From Rhodobium orientis (GTDB lineage Bacteria > Pseudomonadota > Alphaproteobacteria > Rhizobiales > Rhodobiaceae): a stretch of DNA of 41,243 nt. Positions 1-7,537 of this stretch are shown here, one piece after another; within the stretch, counting starts at the first letter, position 1, and every line of letters starts with the position of its first letter. The DNA lies in NCBI RefSeq assembly GCF_003258835.1, contig NZ_NPEV01000047.1, positions 1-41,243 of the forward strand. The letters run 5' to 3'. Under the pieces are notes generated by a model. That model was not told the origin of the DNA. It saw only the letters and a program-made list of their open reading frames with translations, and did no database searches. The translations under genes were made by a program, and so were the position numbers.

Positions 1-1
1 C

Positions 2-70
2 ATCTGCGACCTCTTCGACCCCGAAGAATGCTTCAACTTCCTCAAAGCGTCAGGATATGTCGCAGATTAA
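2..70 (+). mobile_element. 3' end of an IS630-family transposase (partial)
   Basis: The first 23 codons at the window edge read as the C-terminal tail of a protein ending in F-D-P-E-E-C-F-N-F-L-K-A-S-G-Y-V-A-D and a TAA stop. The pattern (S/D)P-E-E-C-x-N-(Y/F)-(L/F)-x-x-(A/S)-G-Y is the usual ending of IS630-family DDE transposases, so this is most likely the last part of such an element lying to the left. The CTAG at 83-86 could be its end, because IS630-family elements commonly insert at TA within CTAG. Only about 22 residues are visible, so the family is a pattern-based judgement and intactness cannot be assessed. Confidence 0.65.
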
Positions 71-82
71 ACGCAAAGCGCT

Positions 83-877
83 CTAGTCCTTTCTTCCGTC
101 CGGCTCGATCTCGGCCGAAAATCCGCCCATGAAAAGGTCGCCGATCTTCCTCGGCAGCATCCTGTTGAGGGTGATGCCGACGACCAGCGGCAGCGGGAAG
201 GCGACCATCGCGCGCCGCGCCCGCACGCCCCTCTGAATAATCGTCGCCGCCTTTTCCGCAGAGATTTCAAAGGGTTTCGCCCCCTGGTGCCGCGCCGACA
301 TCGCCGAGGTGACGAAGCCCGGGCAGATGATCGTCACATGGATGCCGAACGGCTTCAGCCAGCCGCGCAAGGAATCCCCATAGGCAACGACGGCCGCCTT
401 GCTGGCGCTGTAGGACGGCATGTCCGGCAGCGCCATGATCCCGGCGAGCGACGAGACCAGCGCGATCTGGCCGCGCCCGCGCGTCCGCATCGGCTCGACG
501 ATGCCCGAGACCGTGTTGACGACGCCCTTGTAGTTGATCTCCGCCTGGCGCTCCGCATCGGCATCGCTCTCCCGGCTCCGGCCCGGCCCGAGCCCGCCCG
601 TCACCCCGGCATTGGCGATGGCCAGATCGACCGGATGCCGCGCGTCGAGGCCGGCGAGCCAGTCGTGCAGGGCCGCGCGGTCGCGGATGTCGACCTTGGC
701 AGCAACGACGGTCGCGCCCTTCTCCCGGCACTCGCCCGAAATCGCCTCAAGCTTTGCCCCGTCGCGGCCGGTCAGGCCGAGCACGATCCCCGGGCCGGCA
801 TAGGCCCGCGCCAGCGCCATTCCGATGCCACCGGTGGCACCGGTGATCAGGATCGATTTCGGGTCGGGTCGAGGCAT
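83..877 (-). CDS. SDR-family NAD(P)-dependent oxidoreductase
   Basis: A 264-residue classical short-chain dehydrogenase/reductase. The Rossmann dinucleotide-binding motif TGATGGIG is at residues 12-19, the structural NAG motif at 89-91, the catalytic serine at about 142-143, and the YSASK catalytic Tyr/Lys motif at 156-160. The length is normal for the family. The substrate cannot be told from the sequence. It is divergent from the capsule genes that start about 270 bp away, and SDR proteins of this kind are often found in polysaccharide loci, so a sugar or lipid precursor role is plausible but inferred. The stop codon is formed by the CTAG at 83-86, the possible end of the neighbouring IS630-like element, so the last residues may be affected by the insertion. 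Confidence 0.85.
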   Translation of the reverse strand: MPRPDPKSILITGATGGIGMALARAYAGPGIVLGLTGRDGAKLEAISGECREKGATVVAAKVDIRDRAALHDWLAGLDARHPVDLAIANAGVTGGLGPGRSRESDADAERQAEINYKGVVNTVSGIVEPMRTRGRGQIALVSSLAGIMALPDMPSYSASKAAVVAYGDSLRGWLKPFGIHVTIICPGFVTSAMSARHQGAKPFEISAEKAATIIQRGVRARRAMVAFPLPLVVGITLNRMLPRKIGDLFMGGFSAEIEPDGRKD

Positions 878-1049
878 GCTTTTCGTGTCCTTTCAAGGAT
901 ATAATAGCCACTAGGGCCGGGCCATCGAGTAGCAGCGGAATCCGGCGCTGTCGAGGCACCCGGACTCCCGCCGGCATTTGCAAGTGAGTTGAATTTGCGC
1001 GACTTTTTGCGGGTAAGGAAACTGAATGGCGGCAGCCGGGTGCCATTTC

Positions 1050-1078
1050 TTGACACCCCCCGGCGCGGATGCTACCCG
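1050..1078 (+). promoter_or_regulatory. Putative sigma-70-type promoter of the capsule genes
   Basis: A perfect -35 hexamer TTGACA at 1050-1055 is followed after 17 bp by TACCCG at 1073-1078, a weak -10. It lies about 70 bp upstream of the first kpsS-like gene and on its strand. The rest of the 878-1149 region is a divergent intergenic stretch towards the SDR gene. The motif match is seen; activity is inferred. Confidence 0.4.
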
Positions 1079-1149
1079 AGCCTCAATTCTCCCTTCGCCG
1101 TGTCCATTGCTCCGGAAAACCGGCGAGCGTTCCGGTTTGGTAATTGGGT

Positions 1150-2523
1150 ATGACAGCGAAACGCCGCCGCGTCTTTCTTTTCCTTCAGGGTCCCCCGTCC
1201 AGCTTCGCCAAGCTCTTGAGCGACGAGCTCGACCGCCGCGGCCAGCGCACGATCCGGGTGAACCTGTGCGCGGGCGACCGCATCAACTGGCGCAAGAAGG
1301 GGGCCGTCAACTTCCGCGGCAAGTTCGAGGAATGGGCTGATTTCGTCGAGGAGCTGATGCTCCGCGAGGAGGTCACCGACGTCGTCTACTACGCCGACCG
1401 CCTGCCCTATCACAAGGTCGCGGCCGCCGTCGCCAGGAAGCACGGCATCGTCCCGACGACCTATGAATTCGGCTATCTGAGGCCCGACTGGATCACCCTG
1501 GAACGCGGCGGCATGTCCGCCTATTCCCATTTCCCGAACGATCCGGACACAATCCGCGAACTGGCGGCGAAGGTGCCGGAGCTCGACGGCGAGACCAAGT
1601 ATCCCTACAAGTTCCGCCACGAGGCCAGCCACGAGGTCGTCTTCAACCTCTCGCAGGTGTTCTTTCCGTTCCTGTATCCGAACTACGATGCGGACAAGTA
1701 TTATCACCCCCTGGTCGACTATCTGAGCTATATTCCCGGCCTGATGTCGAGCTATGTGAACCACCGGCTCGCCAAGCTGGTGACCCAGAAGGTGAAGCGC
1801 CAGAAATTCCCGTTCTTCTTGCTTCCGATGCAGATGCAGAGCGACTACCAGGTGCGCGCCAACTCGCCGTTCACGCACCTTTCCGAAGTCATCGACCTGA
1901 CGATCCGCTCCTTCGCCGCCCACGCGCCGAAGAACGCGCGGCTGATCTTCAAGGTCCATCCGCTCGACAACGGCCTTGAGGGCTGGGCCCGCATCGTCCG
2001 GCGCATCTCCCGCGACGCCGGCGTCTGGAAGCGCGTCTACCTGATCAATGGCGGCAAGCTCAACGTCATGCTGAACCGGGTGCGCGGCACCATCCTCATC
2101 AACTCCACGGTCGGTCTGCACGCCATGCGCGCCAACTGCCCGATCAAGGTGCTGGGCGCCGCCGTCTTCGACATCCCCGGCCTCACCTTCCAGGGATCGC
2201 TCGACGAGTTCTGGACCAAGTCCGAGCCGCCCGATCCGGAATTGCGCGATGCCTTCGTGCGCGCCGTCGGCGCCACCATCCAGGTCAAAGGCAATTTCTA
2301 CACGAAGGAAGGCCGTGCCGTCGCCATTCCGGAAATGGCGAGGCGGCTGATCGAAGGCACGGTCAACGAGCCGGACGCCTTCATCGATCCGCCGCCGCGC
2401 CTCGAAGCGGCAAAGGTCGCCGGCGTGCCGGTCGTCGACGACGAGACGATGCTCGCCTCCTTCAAGCCCAAGCAACGGCGCAACCAGCCCAGCGAGCCGG
2501 CCCAAGCGGGCCCGGCGGGATAG
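1150..2523 (+). CDS. KpsS-like capsular polysaccharide biosynthesis/export protein, copy 1
   Basis: A 457-residue protein of the KpsS family. In group 2 capsules KpsS acts at the cytoplasmic face of the inner membrane with KpsC to build the poly-beta-Kdo linker on lyso-phosphatidylglycerol that anchors the capsule. Visible family marks are the N-terminal FLFLQGPPSSF segment, GYLRPDWITLE near residue 113, the K-V-H-P-L-D-N-G motif in the middle, and the INSTVGLHAM segment that resembles a nucleotide-sugar-binding end. ATG 1150 was preferred to TTG 1144 because the protein pattern begins immediately after it. It is somewhat longer than E. coli KpsS (about 390 residues), with a proline-rich tail. 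It is followed after 5 bp by a paralogue, so the pair is clearly co-transcribed. Confidence 0.82.
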   Translation: MTAKRRRVFLFLQGPPSSFAKLLSDELDRRGQRTIRVNLCAGDRINWRKKGAVNFRGKFEEWADFVEELMLREEVTDVVYYADRLPYHKVAAAVARKHGIVPTTYEFGYLRPDWITLERGGMSAYSHFPNDPDTIRELAAKVPELDGETKYPYKFRHEASHEVVFNLSQVFFPFLYPNYDADKYYHPLVDYLSYIPGLMSSYVNHRLAKLVTQKVKRQKFPFFLLPMQMQSDYQVRANSPFTHLSEVIDLTIRSFAAHAPKNARLIFKVHPLDNGLEGWARIVRRISRDAGVWKRVYLINGGKLNVMLNRVRGTILINSTVGLHAMRANCPIKVLGAAVFDIPGLTFQGSLDEFWTKSEPPDPELRDAFVRAVGATIQVKGNFYTKEGRAVAIPEMARRLIEGTVNEPDAFIDPPPRLEAAKVAGVPVVDDETMLASFKPKQRRNQPSEPAQAGPAG

Positions 2524-2528
2524 GCGCC

Positions 2529-3818
2529 ATGCCGATCGCGGCGCGGCATCGCACGTTCCTCATCCTGCAAGGCCCGCTGTCGCCGCTCTATGCGCGCCTC
2601 GCCGATGCCCTTGAGGGCGCCGGCAGCACCGTCCACCGCATCAATCTCTGCTTCGGCGATTGGCTGCACTGGCGCCGCCCCGGCGCCGTCGCCTACCGCG
2701 GCCGGGTCCGCGACTGGCCGGACTTCGTCGACCGCTTCATGGCCGACAACGGCATTACCGACCTCATCCTGCACGGCGACCGGCGCATCTACCACCGGCT
2801 GGCCGCCGATTGCGCGCGCCGCCGCAGCATCAGGGTGATCGCCACGGAACTCGGCTATCTCCGGCCCGACTGGATGACCATCGAGCGCGACGCCACGTCG
2901 ACGGGCTCCCACTTCCCGGACGATCCGGATGCGATCCGCGCGATTGCCGAGAAGGTGCCGGAGCCGGACCTGACGCCGATCTACCGCGGCAGCTTCTTCA
3001 AGGTCGCGTTCCCGGACGTCGTCTACAATCTCTCCAACGTCCTGTTCACGCCGCTATGGCCCCACTACCGGCGCCACACGATCTACCATCCGGTGCCGGA
3101 ATACCTTGCCTGGATCGCGCGGCTGACGGGCGAGAAGCGCCGCAACCGCGAGGCGGGCGACGTCGTGGAGCGCCTGAAGCGGAGCGCCATCCCGTTCTTC
3201 GTCTTTCCCATGCAGCTTGAGGGCGACTTCCAGATCCGCGACCACTCGCCCTTTGACGGCATGGCCGATGCGCTGCGGCCGGTGATCGCCTCCTTCGCGG
3301 CCAATGCTTCGGAAGAGGCCCATCTCCTGATCAAAGGCCACCCGCTCGACAACGGGCTGGAAAACTGGCCGAAAACCATCGGCGCCATCGTCTCGGCCTA
3401 CGACCTCGACGATCGCATCCACTATCTCGACGGCGGCCGGCTCGACGAGATGCTGCCCTTCGCCACCGGCATGGTCACCGTCAACAGCACCGCCGGCATC
3501 GAGGCCCTGATGCATGGCTGCCCGACGAAAACCCTGACGCCGGCGATCTACGACATCGAGGGCCTGACCGACCGGCGCGAACTCTACGATTTCTGGTCGG
3601 CGCCGGAGCCGCCCGACGAGGAGCTGCTTGCCGCCTTCATCCGCGCGCTGACCGGAACGGTGCAGGTGCGCGGCTCGATCTACAATGACGACGGCCTCAA
3701 GGCGGCGGTGGAAAACATGGCCGAGCGGATCCTGTCGCGCCGCCTCAACATGCCCGACGCCTATGTGGATCCGCCTCCCCGGCTTGACCGCGCCCGCGCC
3801 CTCGGGGCACCTCTATGA
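2529..3818 (+). CDS. KpsS-like capsular polysaccharide biosynthesis/export protein, copy 2
   Basis: A 429-residue paralogue of the preceding protein with the same landmarks in the same order: FLILQGPLSPL at the N-terminus, NLCFGDW, ELGYLRPDWMTIERDA, KGHPLDNGLENW, VNSTAGIEALMHGCP and a matching DPPPRLDRA near the C-terminus. By eye a large fraction of positions is identical, so the pair arose by tandem duplication, but the two have diverged well beyond a recent copy. The role should be in the Kdo-type lipid linker of a capsule. Whether both copies have the same acceptor or perform successive steps cannot be seen. The kpsC-like gene follows after 57 bp on the same strand. Confidence 0.82.
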   Translation: MPIAARHRTFLILQGPLSPLYARLADALEGAGSTVHRINLCFGDWLHWRRPGAVAYRGRVRDWPDFVDRFMADNGITDLILHGDRRIYHRLAADCARRRSIRVIATELGYLRPDWMTIERDATSTGSHFPDDPDAIRAIAEKVPEPDLTPIYRGSFFKVAFPDVVYNLSNVLFTPLWPHYRRHTIYHPVPEYLAWIARLTGEKRRNREAGDVVERLKRSAIPFFVFPMQLEGDFQIRDHSPFDGMADALRPVIASFAANASEEAHLLIKGHPLDNGLENWPKTIGAIVSAYDLDDRIHYLDGGRLDEMLPFATGMVTVNSTAGIEALMHGCPTKTLTPAIYDIEGLTDRRELYDFWSAPEPPDEELLAAFIRALTGTVQVRGSIYNDDGLKAAVENMAERILSRRLNMPDAYVDPPPRLDRARALGAPL

Positions 3819-3875
3819 CCGCCCCGATCGTCGCCCCGGCGCGATCCCTCGTCAGTTCGCAAGGCTGATCCGCCG

Positions 3876-5540
3876 ATGTCCCGCCCGAAAATCCTCCTTT
3901 CGCCGGCAATAGGCCGCTGGCGCCACGAGCTCGAAGCGCTCCTCGGCGTCTCCGGAGTGCCGATGTGGATGCCGGCGCGCCTGGCGAGCATCGACCGCGT
4001 CATCTGCAGCGCCGCGCCCGGCGACATCAGGCGGGCGGCGCGCATGGCCGAAAGGGCGAAGGTGCCGCTCACCGTCCTCGGGCGCGGCCCGGTCGGCCCG
4101 CTTGAGCCGACCCGTTCCGCCGATGCCTGCCCGCTCTCCTTCTGGCGCCTCGATCTTGGCGCAGGCGCCCCGCTGCCGGACCATCCGCGCCGCGCCGCCA
4201 TCGAGGCAGCGCTCGGCAATGCCGACGCGGCACGCGGAGAAAAACTGCTCGCACTTTGGCAGGACGGCGGTTTTTCGGGCGACGCCCCCGATGGCCTGCC
4301 GGAGGCGATCCGCACCGATCTCGATCCCGTGCCGAGCGAGACCGTCTTCGCCGATGCCGTCCTTGCCGGCAGCCTCCTTTATCGCGATCCCTACGACGGT
4401 GGCGCCCTCGATCCCGAAGAGGCGCTCGACCTCTATGCCTTCCTTCGCCAGCGCATCCGGGAAAACGACCGCCGCGCCTTTTGCGTCGGTGTCAAATGGT
4501 GGAACCACAAGGGCGTCGCCGCGCTGCTCGCAGGACCGACCGGGCCGGCCGTCTTCACCGACGATTTCGACGCGGCCCTTGCCCGGGCAAAGGATGAGAG
4601 CGGCCGGCTGATCGCCTGGTCGGCAAGCGCGACGCCGGAACGGGAGGCTGCCTGTGCCGCTGCCGGCGTTCCGTTCTCGCGTATGGAGGACGGGTTCCTG
4701 CGCTCCGTCGGCCTCGGGGCGGCGCTTGCCCGCGGCGCATCGGCCGCCTTCGATGCGACCGGCATCTATTTCGATGCCACGCGCCCGAGCGATCTGGAGA
4801 CCCTGCTTGAGACCCGCGAGCTGACGGACGCCGAAATTGCCCGCGGCCGGCACCTGAAGGAGGCGGTCGTTGCCGCGCGGCTCACCAAATACAATGTCGG
4901 GCGGCGGGCGGCGGAAAACGTCTTCCCGAAGGATCACCCCGGCATTCTCGTCCCCGGCCAGGTCGCCGACGACGCCGGTATCCTGAAGACGCTGTCGACG
5001 ACCGTCGACTGCAGCGGCGCCAGCAACGTCAACGAGTCCCTGCTGAAGGCCGCGCGCGCCCGCAACCCGGACGCCTTCATCGTCTACAAGCCCCATCCGG
5101 ACGTGGAAGCCGATCTGCGCAAGGGCAAGGTGCCGGAGGACGTGGCACGGCGCTACGCCGATGCGATCGTGCGCGACGTCGACATCCTCGACCTCATCGA
5201 CGGCTGCGACCGCATCGAGACCGTCTCGTCCCTTGCCGGCTTCGAGGCGCTGATGCGCGGCAAGGCCGTGACGGTTCACGGCATGCCCTTCTACGCCGGC
5301 TGGGGCCTCACCGAGGACCTCGCCTCCACGCCGCGGCGCACCCGAAAACGCAGCATCGACGAACTCGTCTTTTGCGCCATGATCGCCTATTGCCGCTACA
5401 TCGACCCGGAAACCATGCTGCATTGCCGGCCGGAGCGGCTGATCGGCAACCTGTCGCGCCTGCGCGCCGACCGGCGGCACCATCTGCGTTACGCCGCCAT
5501 CAAGTTCGTGTCCTGGTTCGGCCGCAAGATCGGGCTTTGA
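3876..5540 (+). CDS. KpsC-like capsule linker glycosyltransferase with eroded N-terminal module
   Basis: A 554-residue KpsC-family protein. E. coli KpsC (about 675 residues) has two homologous beta-Kdo transferase modules. Here the C-terminal module is complete: EDGFLRSVGLG from residue 271, YFDATRPSDLE from 298, VPGQVADDA from 359, YKPHPDV from 404 and FYAGWGLTE from 472. The N-terminal part keeps the opening segment (about 1-70) and the region joining the modules (about 160-230). It shows no EDGF, K-x-HPDV or GWGL motif, so it looks like a module with an internal deletion. Expected location is the cytoplasmic face of the inner membrane. It is the last gene of the visible capsule block. Family membership is secure; the number of active sites is inferred. 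Confidence 0.85.
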   Translation: MSRPKILLSPAIGRWRHELEALLGVSGVPMWMPARLASIDRVICSAAPGDIRRAARMAERAKVPLTVLGRGPVGPLEPTRSADACPLSFWRLDLGAGAPLPDHPRRAAIEAALGNADAARGEKLLALWQDGGFSGDAPDGLPEAIRTDLDPVPSETVFADAVLAGSLLYRDPYDGGALDPEEALDLYAFLRQRIRENDRRAFCVGVKWWNHKGVAALLAGPTGPAVFTDDFDAALARAKDESGRLIAWSASATPEREAACAAAGVPFSRMEDGFLRSVGLGAALARGASAAFDATGIYFDATRPSDLETLLETRELTDAEIARGRHLKEAVVAARLTKYNVGRRAAENVFPKDHPGILVPGQVADDAGILKTLSTTVDCSGASNVNESLLKAARARNPDAFIVYKPHPDVEADLRKGKVPEDVARRYADAIVRDVDILDLIDGCDRIETVSSLAGFEALMRGKAVTVHGMPFYAGWGLTEDLASTPRRTRKRSIDELVFCAMIAYCRYIDPETMLHCRPERLIGNLSRLRADRRHHLRYAAIKFVSWFGRKIGL

Positions 5541-5923
5541 GGGACGCCCCGGCGCGCGCGGCCATCGATTTTGCGAACCCGAGACGCGCCAAAACGCACC
5601 CAAATCGCACCCTCGGCGATCACACATCCGTGAAAATAATATTTTTCGGTGATTTTTTGCGCCTGCGGATGCTGCGCCGCGAATGCCAGGCCGGTTTTGA
5701 GCAAGATATGGAAAAACCCGCAGTTTTCGGCGCCTGACAAGGCGTTCGCGCGACGGCAATTCGCAAGCGCGAAGAGCCGATCACGCAAAACGTTACCGGT
5801 CCCGGGCCCCCACATTCTTTAAACGCAAATTCGCCGACACCATCTGTTGTCATGGAACAGAATTGAACCGAGCGTCGTTTACCTGACAGTCAATCGGTCA
5901 ATTCAATGCCAAGGAGGCATACC
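5541..5923. other. Intergenic region with possible capsule-operon terminator and EcfG-type promoter
   Basis: No convincing gene. At 5628-5660 a weak AT-rich imperfect hairpin is followed by TGATTTTTT, which may end transcription of the capsule block. The rest is of ordinary composition until the EcfG-type promoter at 5854-5879, annotated separately. Confidence 0.4.
5854..5879 (+). promoter_or_regulatory. EcfG-type general stress response promoter
   Basis: GGAAC at 5854-5858 and CGTT at 5876-5879 are separated by exactly 17 bp. This equals the established consensus for EcfG-type sigma factors of alphaproteobacteria (GGAAC-N16/17-CGTT). It sits 44 bp upstream of the ATG at 5924, giving a short leader with a strong ribosome-binding site. 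The spacing and strand fit the secreted protein gene directly downstream. Confidence 0.75.
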
Positions 5924-6469
5924 ATGACTCGTCTGTCGAAGATCGCTGTAGTTGGGATTGCACTGGGCATCGCCGCGACGACTGTCCCCGCATCCGCTGA
6001 AACCTTCAAGACGGACAAGTTCACTGTTTCCATTGCCGATGAAGCCGTGACCGGCGACGACGCCCGCTACCAGGGCCTGTGGGTCGGCGACGTCACCCGG
6101 GACGGCAAGACCGAAACCTGGCTGCAGCTTTCCGACCGCTATGGCGAGGTCGTCTACGAGGCCGCCATCCACGCCAATGAGAGCCATGTCTTGCCGGGCG
6201 GCTATGCGATCGTCGTTCGCGGCAACACCCCGGCCCTGACGGCCAGCAACAAGACCTATACGGATCGCGTTGCCCCCGATGCCACCCAGGTGGCAACCAC
6301 CCGCATCGTTCGTGAGCCGAACAACGTCGAGAAAGCCGCTGCTACGACCAAGCGCGACATCCGCGCGGCCCACGAGACGGCCATTCGCGGCGCCAAGGTG
6401 GCAAACGCCGAGGACACCATCCGCCGCATGAAGGAAGCCTTCGGCACCATGCGCGTTGCTGGCCTCTGA
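5924..6469 (+). CDS. Secreted protein of unknown function, probably general-stress induced
   Basis: A 181-residue precursor with a clear Sec signal peptide (about residues 1-25: basic start, hydrophobic core, ending A-S-A before E-T-F-K). Mature part about 156 residues, hydrophilic, no cysteine noticed, with a beta-rich-looking first half (GLWVGDVTRDGKTETWLQL) and a basic, helix-prone C-terminal third (KAAATTKRDIRAAHE, EDTIRRMKEAFG). ATG 5924 was chosen over the in-frame ATG 5906 because AAGGAGG at 5911-5917 precedes it by 6 bp and the signal peptide starts there. It is preceded by an EcfG-type promoter and closed by a strong terminator, so it is monocistronic. I do not recognise the family; a periplasmic stress role is inferred only from the promoter. 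Confidence 0.8.
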   Translation: MTRLSKIAVVGIALGIAATTVPASAETFKTDKFTVSIADEAVTGDDARYQGLWVGDVTRDGKTETWLQLSDRYGEVVYEAAIHANESHVLPGGYAIVVRGNTPALTASNKTYTDRVAPDATQVATTRIVREPNNVEKAAATTKRDIRAAHETAIRGAKVANAEDTIRRMKEAFGTMRVAGL

Positions 6470-6536
6470 TCCGAATCCAAGGCGCCCGACCGAGGCGAAA
6501 TCACCAGAAGACCTCCACCCCCCGCGTTACAGACGA

Positions 6537-6570
6537 CGCCCGGCAGTCCCCGCTGCCGGGCGTTTTCTTA
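6537..6570 (+). terminator. Rho-independent terminator of the secreted stress protein gene
   Basis: A perfect 10-bp stem (CGCCCGGCAG at 6537-6546 with CTGCCGGGCG at 6553-6562) around a 6-nt loop is followed directly by TTTTCTT. It lies about 70 bp after the stop codon and just before the convergent ChrR-like gene. Confidence 0.9.
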
Positions 6571-6605
6571 TCGTCGTACGGGAAGGCGGACGGATTGCGC
6601 CGGAA

Positions 6606-7220
6606 TCAGATCTCGTCGATGAATTTCAGCGTCCCGACGGTGACGGCGAAGCACAGGCACTCGCCGTCGAAATCCACCTGCTGGCGGTGGACGATCCCGG
6701 CACCGGCGATCGACAGGTCGCCGCGAAGATACTGCCGCTGTTCGTCCGTCAGCCCGCCGTCCAGGATCAGGGCGGTCTCGATCCCCTCGTGGTCGTGGGC
6801 CGGAATGACGAGCCCGGGCGCCAGCCGGACGATGCGTGCCGCAATCCCGTCATAGGTCCCGATCTCGTGGGAAAGGATGCCCGGCATCATCTCGATCCAT
6901 TCGATCTGGTCGAGATCGCGGCCGACGAAGCGCCTCAGCGCACCGGGAACGGGCCCGTCCGGTCGCAAGGCGGGAGCCGGCGGAGCGTCGTCCCGGGGAA
7001 CGGCGAACACGTTTTCCAGCATTGCATCCCGGGCGCTCACCGTGACCGGCGGAAGATCGTCGAGAAGATGGCCCGAGGCGGCCTCCAGGCCGTGCGTGAA
7101 CGTCCGCGCGTCCGGTGACAATTCCAGGTAGCTGCGTGCCAATACGTCGAGCGGCAGCGCAAGCGAGCCCGCCACATGGGCCGAGAGCAGATCGTCGATG
7201 GCGTCAGCGTATTCGGACAT
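6606..7220 (-). CDS. ChrR-like cupin protein lacking the anti-sigma zinc ligands
   Basis: A 204-residue protein that resembles ChrR, the cupin-type anti-sigma factor that holds an ECF sigma factor in photosynthetic alphaproteobacteria. The C-terminal half has the cupin pattern P-A-H-D-H-E-G-x-E-T-A-L-I-L followed by a later H, as in the ChrR metal site. The N-terminal half follows the ChrR anti-sigma domain in outline, but aligning by eye to the ChrR zinc ligands (His31, Cys35, Cys38) gives Tyr31, Ser35 and Ala38, so no zinc site is visible. There is no ECF sigma gene next to it. It may be a sigma-free cupin regulator or a degenerate anti-sigma factor. Family call fairly firm, function uncertain. 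Confidence 0.72.
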   Translation of the reverse strand: MSEYADAIDDLLSAHVAGSLALPLDVLARSYLELSPDARTFTHGLEAASGHLLDDLPPVTVSARDAMLENVFAVPRDDAPPAPALRPDGPVPGALRRFVGRDLDQIEWIEMMPGILSHEIGTYDGIAARIVRLAPGLVIPAHDHEGIETALILDGGLTDEQRQYLRGDLSIAGAGIVHRQQVDFDGECLCFAVTVGTLKFIDEI

Positions 7221-7537
7221 GAATCGAGGCTTGTCGCCCGGCTCCCCGTCTGGCCTGCGTTTCTAGAGAACACATATTCCAAGTCTGGCTACGCAAAATA
7301 CTGCAAATTGGATCAGCGAATAGCCCCCAAAATAGCAAGTCGTTGCCAAGTCGGGCGGTATACACTGGAAAATCCCGGGGGAAATCGACGCAGGCGCCGG
7401 ATATCCGGCGCCGCGCCCTTATCGCCCGCCCCGCCTGGCCACCGCGCTTGCCCGCCGCCGGCAATTGCCTCTAAATTCGGACCCGTCCAGGGAGCCCCCG
7501 CCACGGCAGACCGCCCGGCGGCAACCGAACGAGCAGC
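7221..7537. other. Divergent intergenic region between chrR-like gene and cysK
   Basis: No gene seen. It must contain promoters for both flanking genes. On the minus strand TGATCC (7315-7310) precedes the chrR-like gene by about 90 bp; TGATCC resembles -35 elements of the sigma-E/ChrR group, but no clear -10 partner could be fixed. On the cysK side there is the long palindrome at 7393-7412. Confidence 0.4.
7393..7412. repeat. Perfect 20-bp palindrome upstream of cysK
   Basis: GGCGCCGGATATCCGGCGCC is a perfect 20-bp inverted repeat without spacer, about 125 bp upstream of the cysK start. It has no T-run, so it is not an obvious intrinsic terminator; a dimeric-regulator operator is possible but unproven. 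Confidence 0.7.
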
